DNA from: Cephalotus follicularis
Lineage: Eukaryota > Streptophyta > Magnoliopsida > Oxalidales > Cephalotaceae
Assembly: GCA_001972305.1 (NCBI GenBank)
Contig: BDDD01005031.1
Coordinates: forward strand, 17,930 to 81,929
DNA length: 64,000 nucleotides
Reading direction: 5' to 3'
Of the stretch, positions 12,378-26,280 are shown one piece after another. Position numbers and translations under genes: made by a program. Under the pieces are notes generated by a model. The model was not told the DNA's origin. It ran no database searches and was given only the letters and a program-made list of their open reading frames with translations. How positions within the stretch are numbered: position 1 is the first letter of the stretch; the number at the start of each line of letters is the position of its first letter.

Positions 12378-12901
12378 GTTGCCCATAGACTTTCCTTACT
12401 ACTCAGCCTACGGGATTGGAACCTACCATATAATGTAGAGTATATGCCTGGATCATGGTGGCATCGCAGAAGCGTGATGGATAGAGATAACAGTTGGAAT
12501 GGACTTCTGCCGTTAGCAGACTCACACGGAAAGATAATGTATTTCATAAGGTGTTCATACCTCAATACTCAGAATATATTATCCAGATCCTTTTCACGTG
12601 CTACCATATGAGCCGTTAGGGCTAAGGACGGATACGAGTTGAGGAGCACTAATATATATGTATATAAATATATGTTCAGATATGGTTTTTGAATGATATG
12701 GACGCCGAAGGATGATGAAACCGGTTATACAGTCTTGGACCAAATGGTTAAAGGATGAGGACGCTTCATGGGTGAAGTGTGATGATAATGCTATAAGCTT
12801 TAGAAAGTTGTATGAGACGCGAGAAAGAAACGCAGACATTCTACCCTCACATGTTTTAACCTAGAAAATCTCAGGAGGAGATTTTTCTAAGGAGGGGAGG
12901 A
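12378..12901 (+). other. 3' internal tail of element B, extra copy
   Basis: Near-duplicate of about 19595-20118. It ends in the polypurine tract AAGGAGGGGAGGA just before the LTR at 12902. No intact reading frame. Confidence 0.8.
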
Positions 12902-14440
12902 TGTAATACCCGGAATTTTATGAATAGTTATTTTAATATTGGCACAGTGTATGGCCGTATTGAGCCGATGGAGCTCGAATTAATAAAAGGCATCGCGTAT
13001 TGGAGCCTCAAATCGTAAGGCCTGAAATGATTCATAAAGCCCATTTTTAATGCGCGACAATAAGGCCCTATGTTCGCATTTTTATTGTGATTATTTTGGT
13101 ACCCGTTCAGATAATTAATATTGCCGTTTGCGGATTAAACGGGACTCAGGCCTTAGTATTTTGGCCAGTAAATACCGAGAAGGAAGCAAAAAAAAAGAAA
13201 GAAAGAAAGAGAATAGCGCCTTGCGCCTGGCGCCAGGCGCTTCACAAATAGAAAGAGTGGGAGAGAGAGTGAGACAGTGGGAGAGAGACATCGGGAGAGA
13301 ACGGGAGACAGATGGCACCGGAGAAGAAATGGCGTCGGGCAAAGCTCGACGGCTGGAAGTGTGTTGCGACCCACGGTAACCCCTTTCCTCTTCTATTTTC
13401 CTTCTTCTCTCTTCTCCCCGACGCCGTCACTGTCGCGCGTTGCCGAGCGTTCCACCACTGGTTAGCGTCGCGGGAAGGTCCGGTCTTCACCTAGGAGGCT
13501 GACTACACCTATTTCAGTGACCGATTTGGCGCCATTCGGCCTGAAACGGCCGGATTCGAACTGGCGAGTTGACTTATTGGAGCCAACTCACTGTCGCCTT
13601 TGACCGCGCGTTTGGCGCCAAGTCTCGGCGAGTTAAGGGCATGGATGTGTTGATATGATGGTTGTGATGCGTTTTATGGTAGTGGCCGGAGCTGTAGTTG
13701 ACCGGCGAGTCAACTTAGTGAGTTTAACTCACTGGCCGGCCGTAACAGCGCGTTTCACGGCGAGTCACGTCGAGTCTCTGACAGTGATGCGTAGAATTGA
13801 TGATTGTGTGGTGATTTTAGGTGGTGACCGAAGCTGTGGTTGACCGGCGAGTTAACTCACTGCCGGCCGTGACAGCGCATTTCACGACGAGTCACGGTGA
13901 GCCTTCGATGGTTTTGAACATATCGTCCAATGTGGAACCTGTTTTTGGGTTTTGCCGGAGCTGAATGAGTTGGTCAGAAACTGGTTGAAGCTCTGATGAT
14001 GGTTGTTCTTGGTTTCTGTGCGTAGAGTGTAATGGAAATGCGTTGTGCATGTAGGATAAAGGAAACAACCAAGGATAAATGAAACGATCAAGGATTGAGG
14101 ATTTCTGAGCTTTACGAGCTCAGTTGCTAAGAGGTAGGTTATACTATTGCTTGCATTACATTCATGCATTCTAAATGATTACTTGGATTAATATGTTTAC
14201 GAATTGTGCTTGTATGGATGCATGATTGTTTATACATATATATATACAAGCATACGGATGGATATGCATATTGCATATGACATATGATATAAGGGTTCGA
14301 TATTGAATTAAGAGGAGATGAGTTCTTGCCTTCTCTTAATTCTCGGGATATGGGATGAATCTTAAAGGGCTTTGAACGGTTTTGGACATAGTTCCACATG
14401 TTTACGAACTCTTTCACAAACTACATTTTCTATCAAAACC

Positions 14441-14675
14441 GTCGATGCTTTATGCTTTCAAAACTAAAACCGTCGACGCTTTCATATCTTAAACTGAGTA
14501 GTCGATGTTTCATACTTAGGCTTTCTAAAACGGTCGACGCTTTTATGTCTTAAACTTACAGTCGACGGTTTATGAGTTAAACCAAACATTCGACGCCTTA
14601 TGCTTTAAAACAAACCGTTGACGCTTTATACTTGTGCTTTTTTAAAACTGTTGACGCCTGGGGCTAAGCATCGAT
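14441..14675 (+). repeat. GTCGAC-type motif array in LTR of B
   Basis: Cores at 14441, 14472, 14501, 14533, 14561, 14589, 14617, 14650 and 14670 read GTCGAT, GTCGAC, GTCGAT, GTCGAC, GTCGAC, TTCGAC, GTTGAC, GTTGAC and ATCGAT. Most are followed by GCTT or GCCT. Spacing is 28-33 bp for most, 20 bp for the last. Confidence 0.85.
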
Positions 14676-15294
14676 GCTTAGTGCCTTACTCAACCCAAAC
14701 ACACTGTTTTACATGGTTTTCCATCCAAAAATTTTTTATCTTCAACCGGATTCCATAGAAAGCCTCCCTAAGGCTATGTAACCTATGGAAATCCTTAAGC
14801 ATCACTTTTGATTTCTAAATCGATGTTCAAGTGAAGTTTTTAGGAAAGTACTCAATAAAAGAGTCTTACGCAAATGGTTTCTAAATAGTTTTCAAAATGG
14901 TCAGGATAATTCCATTGGGATATCGAGACGCAGATATATTATTTGGACTTCCTCTCCATTGTTTTATGGATTTTAGAATGGTCAGGTACTTCCGTTGGGA
15001 CATCTGGGCTCGAATACTCCCATTTGAACTCCCTTTCCATTCATTATAACTTCGATAGGGACCAACCAAATGATATATGAAAAATTGATTACAAAATGGA
15101 TTATTGACACAAAAATGGCCATTGGATATGAAGAATGACTTATGATTATGAAATGAACTTTATATGATTTGACGGATGTGGATCCTATGAGATCGTTTAC
15201 AAAATGGTCCCTATTATTTAAAAACATACATGATTTTGGGTCACAACTACGGGATGGATTATTGGTTGTATTGTATGAGACTAACGAGATAACC

Positions 15295-15333
15295 CGTTCC
15301 TGACATTCATTTCCGTCGTGAATGTCAGGAACG
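15295..15333 (+). repeat. Perfect 15-bp stem-loop in LTR of B
   Basis: CGTTCCTGACATTCA (15295-15309) is exactly complementary to TGAATGTCAGGAACG (15319-15333) with a 9-nt loop. The same hairpin is conserved at 20927-20965 in the right LTR. Confidence 0.95.
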
Positions 15334-15339
15334 ATAGAC

Positions 15340-15450
15340 CATATACATTGCGCGGACCCCACACATGGGTGGACCCACATACATTAAGCGGACCCCACAC
15401 ATGGGTGGACCCATATACATTGCGCGGACCCCACACATGAGTGGACCCCT
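15340..15450 (+). repeat. Tandem repeat, about 37 bp, three units, in LTR of B
   Basis: Units carry ATACATTGCGCGGACCCCAC and CATGGGTGGACCC. The same three units recur at about 20972-21083 in the right LTR. Confidence 0.9.
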
Positions 15451-15716
15451 ACAAATCAAGAAATAAACGACGTGGTCGGTGTTATCTCATTCCTCACACC
15501 TCCACGACACCAAAAGTGCGTCGAGGGTGGGATGGACCCTATGGACTGGTTGTCCCTATGATTGATATGGATTGTTAGATGGATTGTCTGCCGGCCAATG
15601 GCCTTTGATGTAATTAGGACCAGCCTAGTATACCACTGCTTAGGGACAGTTGGTATACTGACGTCGTCCGCAATTGTCATTTATGCGCACGACATACCAT
15701 ACATATATACTATACC

Positions 15717-15975
15717 ATTGCACGCATATCACTATTATGCTGATGCACTACATGACATACATTGATATACTGTTGCACGCATATCTCCATTATGCTGATG
15801 CACTACATGACATACATTGATATACTGTTGCACGCATATCTCCATTATGCTGATGCACTACATGACATACATTGATATATATTGTTGCACGCATATCTCC
15901 ATTATGCTGATGCACTACATGACATACATTGATATATATTGTTACACGCATATCACTATTATACTGTTTCATGCA
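15717..15975 (+). repeat. Tandem repeat, 55-57 bp, about 4.5 units, in LTR of B
   Basis: Units begin CACGCATATC and contain ATTATGCTGATGCACTACAT. The right LTR has an equivalent array at about 21350-21675 with one more unit, so the array changed length after insertion. Confidence 0.92.
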
Positions 15976-16721
15976 TAGCATAGCATACCTACATGACATT
16001 ATGTCACTGACCCAATTCCCCTGTGTGCAGAATGGGTCAGGCTCAGGCACAGGTGATGGATTGCAACGAGGTAAGCTGAGAATGATAGGTTTTCTATCAC
16101 AGCTTTTGTTAGCCAATTGTATATGGAGTTGCTTGTATTTGGATTTGCTTATATGGGTTGCATATAAGAGTTGTATAAAAGGGGCCTCATGTTTATGATT
16201 AAAATGTTTTGAGATATAAGACTTGTTATGTATAAGAGACAGATCTAAAGATATATCAGAGATGTTTTATTTCAGCTATCGACCTGCCGACATGTGGCAG
16301 TGCTTATGATATGTGTATTGATGTATTAAACAGGGACAAGCCCATCATTTGAGGCATTAGAATGATATGATACTGGTTTAGTTTTGATTTCTGAGGGCTG
16401 AGCCCGTATATATACATAAACTGCTGATTCCTCCTTCAGGAGTGTTGAGATATATAAATTGAGTTTTCCTTTACAGGGGGTTTAGTCCTATAAACGAATA
16501 CTTCATGCCGAAATTTCGGGAGATTTTAAGAGTTAGTTTTTATTTGATTTGATTTATTCCGCTGATGTTATTTAATGATTCTTCCGCTTATATGACTTTT
16601 GTTTAAAGTTTTAAATTTATAGCACTTTTTGGAGTATGATTACATATGATTGAATGACTGAAGAGAATGAATATCGCGCGTCGGGTCATGGGGGTTTACT
16701 CTCGCGGTTAGGGGCGCGACA

Positions 16722-19700
16722 GCTTGGTATCAGAGCCAGTCCTATGCTGGATACGCCAGGATAGGGTCCTTGGCTATGGGAATTGAGAATGATTGATGGC
16801 AATAAAGTGCTAATTGGAGTAACTTGGAATAGCGGAATCATAAGTGTTACATGGAGTTTCTTGGAATTATGAGTATAAGAAGTCGATACCTGAATCTTTG
16901 TCTCTTAAACAAGTAGATATGGAACAGAAAAGGAAAGGAACTACCATACCACATTTAGACTAGTCCCACGGTCGGGAATGATCGAGGACATACAATTTGA
17001 TCTAGTCTCACAGTTTTGTGGTATGGGCTGGTTATACAGTTATGGATCGTACGGTTGCAGACCGTACAACCATGAATCGTATGGCTAGGGATCGTGCGGT
17101 TATGGTTAAGGGATAAGATGGGGATACGGATATGATATGTTTGCGGATCGTATCGTTACAGATCGTAATGGTCCGGATTGTGATGGTATAGTCAGAAGAC
17201 AGTCCGTGTGTTTAGTTAACCCTCCTAAGGATATAGGATGGATTGGTTAGCAGCGCATTGTACCCATATGGATGGGTACGGGGAGGTCGTAACCTTCAAT
17301 ATATCAAGATAGTCTCAATTCCAGTTTATTGGGACTTTGGATCATCAGCCAGTTCAGATGATATCAGCCCTTCATGCTGATAGACTTATGGGACAAGGTT
17401 ACAATGGATATCTGGCATATGTGACCGATAACAGGAGACTGGTACCGAGGTTTGAGGATGTTTTTGTTGTTTGTGAATACCTGGACGTGTTTCCAGGTGA
17501 GTTAACATCCTTACCTCTAGAGAAGGGTTCAGAGTATCTGGTTGATTGTTTCTAGGGGTTTGGCAGAAATTCTCCTTTGTTTGTCAACCTCTCTGTCGAT
17601 CAACACGTCGACGCATTGGTTCATAGTGTCGACACCTATGAGTGAAGAGTTGACACCCTAGAGGTGAGCAGTTGACGCGATGACCATTCTTTCGCGTTTC
17701 TTTGCATTAACCAGTGTTACACGTTGACACCTGCAGTGATGATGTCAACGCCTAGAGGATGGTGTTGATGCCCAAATGTCCTGTTTTATATGAAGTTTCT
17801 GGTTTTGCTTGGGTTCTATCCTTAAAGGATTCCCTAGTTAGGCTAGCACCTAAGGCTACTGAGTAGGCCGTTTCTGAGGCCGCCGAGTAGTCTGGACTTG
17901 CTAGGGAGGCCGACTTCAAAAAGGCAATCCCTCCAAAACCCCATGAGATATACCAATAGTGTGACAGTGAGGGCCATGACATGTGAAGCGAACAGGTCAC
18001 AGACTGAGATGACCGTGGTAGATCCGTGTGGCACCGAGAGGAAGGGTCGACGAGCCTGACTACAGGACGTGTATTGTACAATTTATGGTATATGGTTATG
18101 GCATGGAAAAGATACGGTTATGGACCCGGATTCGCTCAGTTCATGTATTGCCTTGTGACTTATATGTCATGCTAATGTGAAACCAGAACCTTATGGAATG
18201 TTATGTAAGTTAACACCCCAATGGGACAATCTATTCATCTTGAAGAAGTGTGTGAGTCGTGCGCTATAAAGATAGCCGACCCTATATGATGGCAAACCTC
18301 CTAGTGTTGCCGATGGATGAGTTAGAAAGTGATTACTGAGATGGATCCATTTGGATATATATCATAATCGACAATCTCCCAGTCACGATATGGACCTTGT
18401 GGATGGATCGTAGTGTCGTTAAAGGGGATGATCAATTCCTTACTACATTCACAAACTTTATGGAAGGGGTGTGTAATCCATATCTTGACCATATCATCGT
18501 AGTCTCCTCCGATGATGTGTTAGTGCATTCCAAGCTTGCGGAATGCCATGGGAAGTGGTTGTACTAAACACGGAAGGTCTTACAAGATCGCCAGTGGTAT
18601 GCTAAGTTCATCAAGTATGGAGTTTTGTTATTGGAGGTAGTTTCCTTGCAGACGTTGACCACAGTGCTGGTTCGTCTATGGACCTAACAAGTATAGAAGT
18701 AGTGAAGGATTGGGAATGGTCGATGAACGTGACAATAGTCCGTGGTTTCTTAGGCTTAGCGGGTTACTATCGCCGCTTTGTCGAGGAATTTTTACGGATT
18801 ACCACACCTTTGACTCGATTGACGCAGAAAGACAGGATGTAAAGGATGACAGTGGTAAAGGGAGCTTCCAGGAGTTAAAACATCGTCTAATATCTGCGCC
18901 GATCATGGTTTTACCTGAGAGCAATGATGGTTTTGTGGTATATAGTGATGCCTCAGGGAACGGTGCGAATTGTGTTTTGAGGTTGTTTGGGGAATAAACC
19001 CCGACGTCTTAAGGAAAGTTGGAGCCTCAGGAGTGAGTTATTCCACTCACGACCTAGAATTTGCAGCGTTAGCCGTGCACCACACCAATGGAGACCCTGT
19101 CTATACGGCACAAAGTTAGAGGCTTTCACAGATCACAAGGGTCCGAAACATCCTTTCTCTTAGAAGGATCTAACTATGAAATAAAGAAAGTAGATGGAGC
19201 TGCTCAATGGTTACATCTGTGAGATCCAATGTCAACCAGGCGATGCTAATATGCTTGCAGACGCCTTAGGTTGCTGATTAGCTTGCTTGACGGTCTCCTA
19301 AGTTCAAGCAGGACCATGGTTGATGGATAGAATTGAGAAGCTCAAGGAATGGGTGGTGAATTGCTTAAGGCTACATTACATGATCAAGACGGATTCAAAC
19401 CAGAATCCTCGATTCATGGTGATGAGTTGATAAAATCCCAAGGCAGATTTTGTGCCGTTCACAACGAAAAGCCGATGGAGGAGCTATAGTTACAAACATA
19501 TCGCTCCAATTTCTCAGTACATCCGGCGATTATCAAGATGTATTGAGATCTGTAATTCAATTTGGTGGAATGATATGAAGAGAGAGTAGGTGTTGTTTCC
19601 CATAGACTAGCCTTACTACTCAGCCTACGGGATTGGAACCTACCATATAAGGTAGAGTATATGCCTAGATCATGGTGGCATCGCAGAAGCGTGATGGATA

Positions 19701-20118
19701 GAGATAAGAGTTGGAATGGACTTCTGCCGTTAGCAGACTCACACGGAAAGATCATGTATTTCATAAGGTGTTCATACCTCAATACTCATAATATATTATC
19801 CAGATCCTTCCCACGTGCGACCATATGAGCCGTTAGGGCTAAGGACGGATACGAGTTGAGGAGAACTCATATATATGTATATAAATATATGTTCATATAT
19901 GGTTTTTGAATGATATGGACGCCGAAGGACGATGAAACGGGTTATACGGTCGTGGACCAAATGGTTAAAGGATGACGACGCTTCATGGGTGAAGTGTGAT
20001 GATAATGCTATAAGCTTGAGAAAGTTGTATGAGACGCGAGAAAGAAACGCGGACATTCTACCCTCACATGTTTTAACCTAGGAAATCTCGGGACGAGATT
20101 TTTCTAAGAAGGGGAGGA
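16722..20118 (+). pseudogene. Gypsy element B: decayed internal region
   Basis: Primer-binding site at about 16724-16737. Protease-to-RT linker similarity at 17337-17555 (VPRFEDVFVVCEYLDVFPGE and LTSLPLEKG). RT-like DNA at about 18380-18560 (contains NPYLDHI-type sequence). RT C-terminus and RNase H similarity at 18710-18997 (SFQELKHRLISAPIMVLPES, VVYSDASGNG). Gag and integrase are not recognisable beyond faint traces. GTCGAC/GTTGAC motifs occur at about 17597-17770, inside what should be coding sequence. Fossil with many breaks. Confidence 0.7.
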
Positions 20119-22417
20119 TGTAACGCCCAGAATTTTATGAATAGTTATTTTAATATTGGCACAGTGTATGGCCGTATTGAGCCAATGGAGCTCGAATTAA
20201 TAAAAGGCATCGCGTATTGGAGCCGCAAATCGTAAGGCCCGAAATGATTAATAAAACCCATTTTTAATGCGCGACAATAAGGCCCTATGTTCGCATTTTT
20301 ATTGCGATTATTTTGGTACTCGTTTGGATAATCAATATTGCCGTTTGCGGATTAAACGGGACCCAGGCCTTAGTATTTTGGCCAGTAAATACCGAGAAGG
20401 AAGCAAAAAAAAAAAGAAAGAAAGAAAGAAAGAGAATAGCGCCTCGCGCCTGGCGCCTGACGCTTCAATAATAGAAAGAGTGGGAGAGAGTGTGAGACAG
20501 TGGGAGAGAGACATCGGGAGAGAACGGGAGGGAGATGGCGCCAGAGAAGAAATGGCGCTGGGCGAAGCTCGACGGCCGGAAGTGTGCTGCGACCAACCAA
20601 ATGGAGAAGATAGTCAGCTACTTCCATTAGGACATCTGGGCGCGGATACTCCCATTTGGACTCCCTTTCCATTCATTATAACTTCGATAGGGACCAACCA
20701 AATGATATATGAAAAATTGATTACAAAATGGATTATTGACACAAAAATGGCCATTGGATATGAAGAATGACTTATGATTATGAAATGATCTTTATATGAT
20801 TTGACGGATGTGGATCCTATGAGATCGTTTAGAAAATGGTCCCTATTATTTAAAAACATACATGATTTTGGGTCACAACTACGGGATGGATTATTGGTTG
20901 TATTGTATGAGACTAACGAGATAACCCGTTCCTGACATTCATTTCCGTCGTGAATGTCAGGAACGATAGACCATATACATTGCGCGGACCCCACACATGG
21001 GTGGACCCACATACATTAAGCGGACCCCACACATGGGTGGACCCATATACATTGCGCGGACCCCACACATGAGTGGACCCCTACAAATCAAGAAATAAAC
21101 GACGTGGTCGGTGTTATCTCATTCCTCACACCTCCACGACACCAAAAGTGCGTCGAGGGTGGGATGGACCCTATGGACTGGTTGTCCCGATGATTGATAT
21201 GGATTGTTAGATGGATTGTCTGCCGGCCAATGGCCTTTGATGTGATTAGGACCAGCCCAGTATACCACTGCTTAGGGACAGTTGGTATACTGACGCCGTC
21301 CGTAATTGTCATTTGTGCGCACGACATACCATACATATATACTATACTATTGCACGCATATCACTATTATGCTGATGCACTACATGACATACAATACATA
21401 CATTGATATACTGTTGCACGCATATCACTATTATGCTGATGCACTACATGACATACATTGATATACTGTTGCACGCATATCTCCATTATGCTGATGCACT
21501 ACATGACATACATTGATATACTGTTGCACGCATATCTCCATTATGCTGATGCACTACATGACATACATTGATATATATTGTTGCACGCATATCTCCATTA
21601 TGCTGATGCACTACATGACATACATTGATATATATTGTTACACGCATATCACTATTATACTGTTTCATGCATAGCATAGCATACCTACATGACATTATGT
21701 CACTGACCCAATTCCCCTGTGTGCAGAATGGGTCAGGCTCAGGCACAGGTGATGGATTGCAACGAGGTAAGCTGAGAATGATAGGTTTTCTATCACAGCT
21801 TTTGTTAGCCAATTGTATATGGAGTTGCTTGTATTTGGATTTGCTTATATGGGTTGCATATAAGAGTTGTATAAAAGGGGCCTCATGTTTATGATTAAAA
21901 TGTTTTGAGATATAAGACTTGTTATGTATAAGAGACAGATCTAAAGATATATCAGAGATGTTTTATTTCAGCTATCGACCTGCCGACATGTGGCAGTGCT
22001 TATGATATGTGTATTGATGTATTAAACAGGGACAAGCCCATCATTTGAGGCATTAGAATGATATGATACTGGTTTAGTTTTGATTGCTGAGGGCTGAGCC
22101 CGTATATATACATAAACTGCTGATTCCTCCTTCGGGAGTGTTGAGATATATAAATTGAGTTTTCCTTTACAGGGGGTTTAGTCCTATAAACGAATACTTC
22201 ATGCCGAAATTTCGGGAGATTTTAAGAGTTAGTTTTTATTTGATTTGATTTGTTCCGCTGATGTTATTTAATGATTCTTCCGCTTATATGACTTTTGTTT
22301 AAAGTTTTAAATTTATAGCACTTTTTGGAGTATGATTACATATGATTGAATGACTGAAGAGAATGAATATCACGCGTCGGGTCGTGGAGGTTTACTCTCG
22401 CGGTTAGGGGCGCGACA
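20119..22417 (+). repeat. Right LTR of element B (about 2.3 kb)
   Basis: Near-identical to 12902-16721 except for the block of about 1.5 kb unique to the central copy. It ends GCGCGACA, followed by the target copy GCTAT. Hairpin at 20927-20965. Confidence 0.85.
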
Positions 22418-23441
22418 GCTATGGTAGCTATCACCCCCGGATTTGTGGACCGAAGTTCTACGTCTATCAGTCATTAGTTTGTTAACCGGTACTTTATCAT
22501 GTCATCAGTTTGCGTGCAGTGTTACCCTTCTCATTCTTGGCTCCGACCGCAGACTAGGGTTTGGATAAATGTCAACTTTAGGTAATACTATGATAACTAT
22601 AAATCTATGAACGCATTTGGACTATCGGTAGACCTCCCCGTAAACACCCGTTTCCAGTCTGCCTACACATGCCTAGGATTTTAAGTTTACAATAATCATA
22701 GATATTATAGAGCCGATCACCCTTAATACAGGTGTGACGATCCCATGTTGCGCCAACTCACCCATATACCCATGCAGCTCCCACAAGGCCCAAAGATAAC
22801 CCTTTTTCCAACTCCTGGCTAGAGCTGGGGAAGGCAAAAATCAAAGCCAAATGATTACTACAGGATGTATGCCAGCCGCTCAGGTCTAAGGGAACATCAC
22901 AGGTCACGTATGGCCTACTAGCCTCCATAGGCTATACACTACCGAGACCAATAGGAATCCTATTGACACATGTATTAACTATCCAAATAGGCTTCCTATG
23001 GTGGGTCGGTTCAGTGAACATGCAGTCCAGCATGCACCCCATATTAGCTTTAGGGTCAACCCAAGTGGCAATGAGATACTCCACACTCCACTTACTCGGG
23101 AGCAAGCATAACACGACAAGTCTATTCGGTTCAACAATTGCCCTAAGAAAGTGAACCTACGACTTGGAACGTTTTATCAGAAGGGAGTAAGGATCTCATT
23201 CTCATAACCTCCCAGGCACGATATCCAACCCTTTGACGACATGACACTATATGTGTATTCAGTTAATATGTTAATTAATCTGTTCCATGTCGATGGTTTG
23301 GCATGTATACATATAGTAGGTGCCATTGTTACATGAATATGCACATTAAAACATAAATGGAATTAAGAATGTCATTAATTAAGAGTGTAATACATGCACA
23401 ACCAGCCACCTCGTGGCTTGTAGGGACACCCATAATCTAAT
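22418..23441 (-). repeat. Right LTR of copia element A, third part
   Basis: Matches 2520-3535 of the left LTR, ending in CATAATCTAAT. CTAAT (23437-23441) is the target copy of element C. The last bases of this LTR lie beyond C at 42236-42241. Confidence 0.85.
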
Positions 23442-24466
<1,025 letters not shown>

Positions 24467-25259
24467 CGTACCACCCCACGCCCGGGGGACGGACATGTGG
24501 CATCACTCTCAATCCAATATACAATACAATAGTCGGGACTAGAAATATAAAAATACGAAAAACTAAAAACTTTACAATACATCTCAATATGCAGAAGATA
24601 CAATATAATTCTCTTACGAAACCATGACAATTATCCATCACTACTATACAGTCATTCCATAAAATGATACAATACGATACTATTTATCAATCTTTCGATA
24701 CAATTTACAATACAAGCTATGTTAAAACAAAACGGTCATGCGGTCAAATTGAATATTCAATTCTTCTGTCCGCTGCTGCTTGCTACCTTACCTGTGCCAC
24801 ACAAGAATGCACACACAGCCTCATCCCGAAGGATGGGGTTAGTCACAAGGCTAAGCAGAACCCCTATGCAACATGTATGCATGTACAAGGTGCAATATCT
24901 ATGACAGATTATACATTATCAATGTGTTGTATGCAATATCAATGCACGATATGGCAAATGCATGCATACAATTGGCGATCTAACTATCCATATGACACTG
25001 GTCCATAGCAACGCATATGGATAGGATCTATAACAATCAATCGATGGCAGACACTTGGTGGTGGTGTATAAATCACTCAATCAATCAATCAATCATATCC
25101 TATAGAGCATGCGACCTCGGGTCAATACAATATCAATTAGTGGCAATGATCAATCCTATGGAAGGTAGTCCTTCAAAAAAGGTGGGAGATCTATCTACTT
25201 GTCTCAGACTGATCAGGTCTGGGACTCATAGATCTTCCAGCCTACGGCTGGGTTAATAC

Positions 25260-25490
25260 AATATTGATGAGCTTCCACCATGGGGGAGCTACTACCGCCG
25301 GGGATCTAAGGCCCTCCAGGAGCATCAATCGTCAATCAATAACGGTACTACTTGTCAGCAGGTCAATACAATATCGCTGAGCTTCAACCATGGGGGAACT
25401 ACTACCGTCGGGGAGCTACGGCCCTTCGGGAGCATCAATCGTCAATCAATAACAGTACTGCTCGTCAGCAGGTCAATACAATACAATAAA
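25260..25490 (-). repeat. 110-bp tandem duplication in LTR of G
   Basis: Two units, each with ACCATGGGGG, CTACTACCG and GAGCATCAATCGTCAATCAA; GCTTC recurs at 25271 and 25381. The other LTR carries the same two units at about 31925-32150, so the duplication predates insertion. Confidence 0.9.
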
Positions 25491-25941
25491 TGAATCGATC
25501 GACGAAATAGGTGGACAAAGTCAACAGCCTAACATGCCGATGCGAGTCATAAGGTCGCTTAATAGAATCCTTACAATACAATCAATCTGTCAATACAATG
25601 CCAATAAGTGGTGATGTCTAATGGAGAAATGAGAATGTTAGTCCAATGTTCCGAACTTAGATTCATTACACTTATGGCTCAATCAATCCATAGCCGATAG
25701 ACGGTGACAATCAAATTAACGTGATAGGAAAGAACATCTATCCAGTCAAAGAAAGTCACTGGGTCGTCGCCTATGGCTCAATAAGTCAATTTATCAATAC
25801 GAATCGATGCAATCATTAAAAACAAGGGAAGACTATTTTCAAACGCTTAAATACCTCAAGTGAGGCTCCAGTCAAGCGGAAATGTAAAAAGAAGTTGAAA
25901 ACAGCTTTAAAATAGTAAATTTCAAAAACATGGCATTAGGC

Positions 25942-26280
25942 GTCGACGCTATGGCCATACGCGTCGACGCTTAACATTCACTTTCAATAATAGGCTGATG
26001 AGCGTCAACGCCCTTGGCAGAAGGCGTCGACGCGTATCGCGTTTCTAAAAACCAGTAGGTTTAGGCGTTGACGTCCTTGGGTCAAGGCGTTGACGCATAA
26101 ACAGAAAACGTCGACACTGAGATGGCTTATATGATTTACGTTGACGTCTTACCTGGGAGAAAGAAATCCCAAGTCGTACGCGTCAACGCCAAAGATACGC
26201 ATTGATACGAATGTCGAATAAAACCCCAGTAGAATAGTTCAAACGCTCAAGGTGTTGACACCAATGGGCTAGGCGTCGAC
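25942..26280 (-). repeat. GTCGAC-type paired motifs in LTR of G
   Basis: GTCGAC at 25942 and 25963 (21 bp apart). GTTGAC at 26254 and GTCGAC at 26275 (21 bp apart). Related cores (GTCAAC, GTTGAC) lie between. The second LTR has the decayed equivalents at 32604-32945. Confidence 0.88.

Larger units (their letters stand above)
12902..16721 (+). repeat. LTR of element B (central copy, about 3.8 kb)
   Basis: Starts TGTAATACCCGGAATTTTAT and ends GGGGCGCGACA before the primer-binding site TTGGTATCAGAGCC. It is longer than the copy at 20119-22417 because of a block of about 1.5 kb, roughly 13375-14980, that only this copy carries. It contains an A/GAAA run near 13188-13210, an 18-bp perfect palindrome (13223-13240), a GTCGAC-motif array (14441-14675), a hairpin (15295-15333) and two tandem arrays. 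Confidence 0.82.
12176..22417 (+). mobile_element. Ty3/gypsy LTR retrotransposon B with three LTR copies
   Basis: Inserted in the right LTR of A. Target copies are GGTAT (12171-12175) and GCTAT (22418-22422), one mismatch. The order is LTR start (12176-12377), internal tail with polypurine tract (12378-12901), LTR (12902-16721), internal region (16722-20118) and LTR (20119-22417). The primer site TTGGTATCAGAGCC after 16721 and the polypurine tract AAGAAGGGGAGGA before 20119 set plus orientation. The coding part is heavily decayed. Confidence 0.82.

Noticed and set aside
14982-15380. 132-codon minus-strand frame repeated almost unchanged at 20614-21012
   Set aside because: It lies in the LTRs of B and spans the hairpin and the 37-bp array. 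It is conserved only because the LTRs are copies of each other, and it has no protein-like motif.
15790-16116. 108-codon minus-strand frame, identical at 21486-21812
   Set aside because: It is a translation of the 55-57 bp tandem array in the LTR of B.
17337-17555. 72-codon frame considered as a possible host gene exon
   Set aside because: The sequence matches the protease-RT linker of gypsy elements and lies between the primer site and RT remnants of B.
25942-26280. Regularly spaced palindromes considered as a CRISPR-like array
   Set aside because: This is a plant genome; units are 10-bp palindromes with 21-bp steps in LTRs and there are no cas genes.
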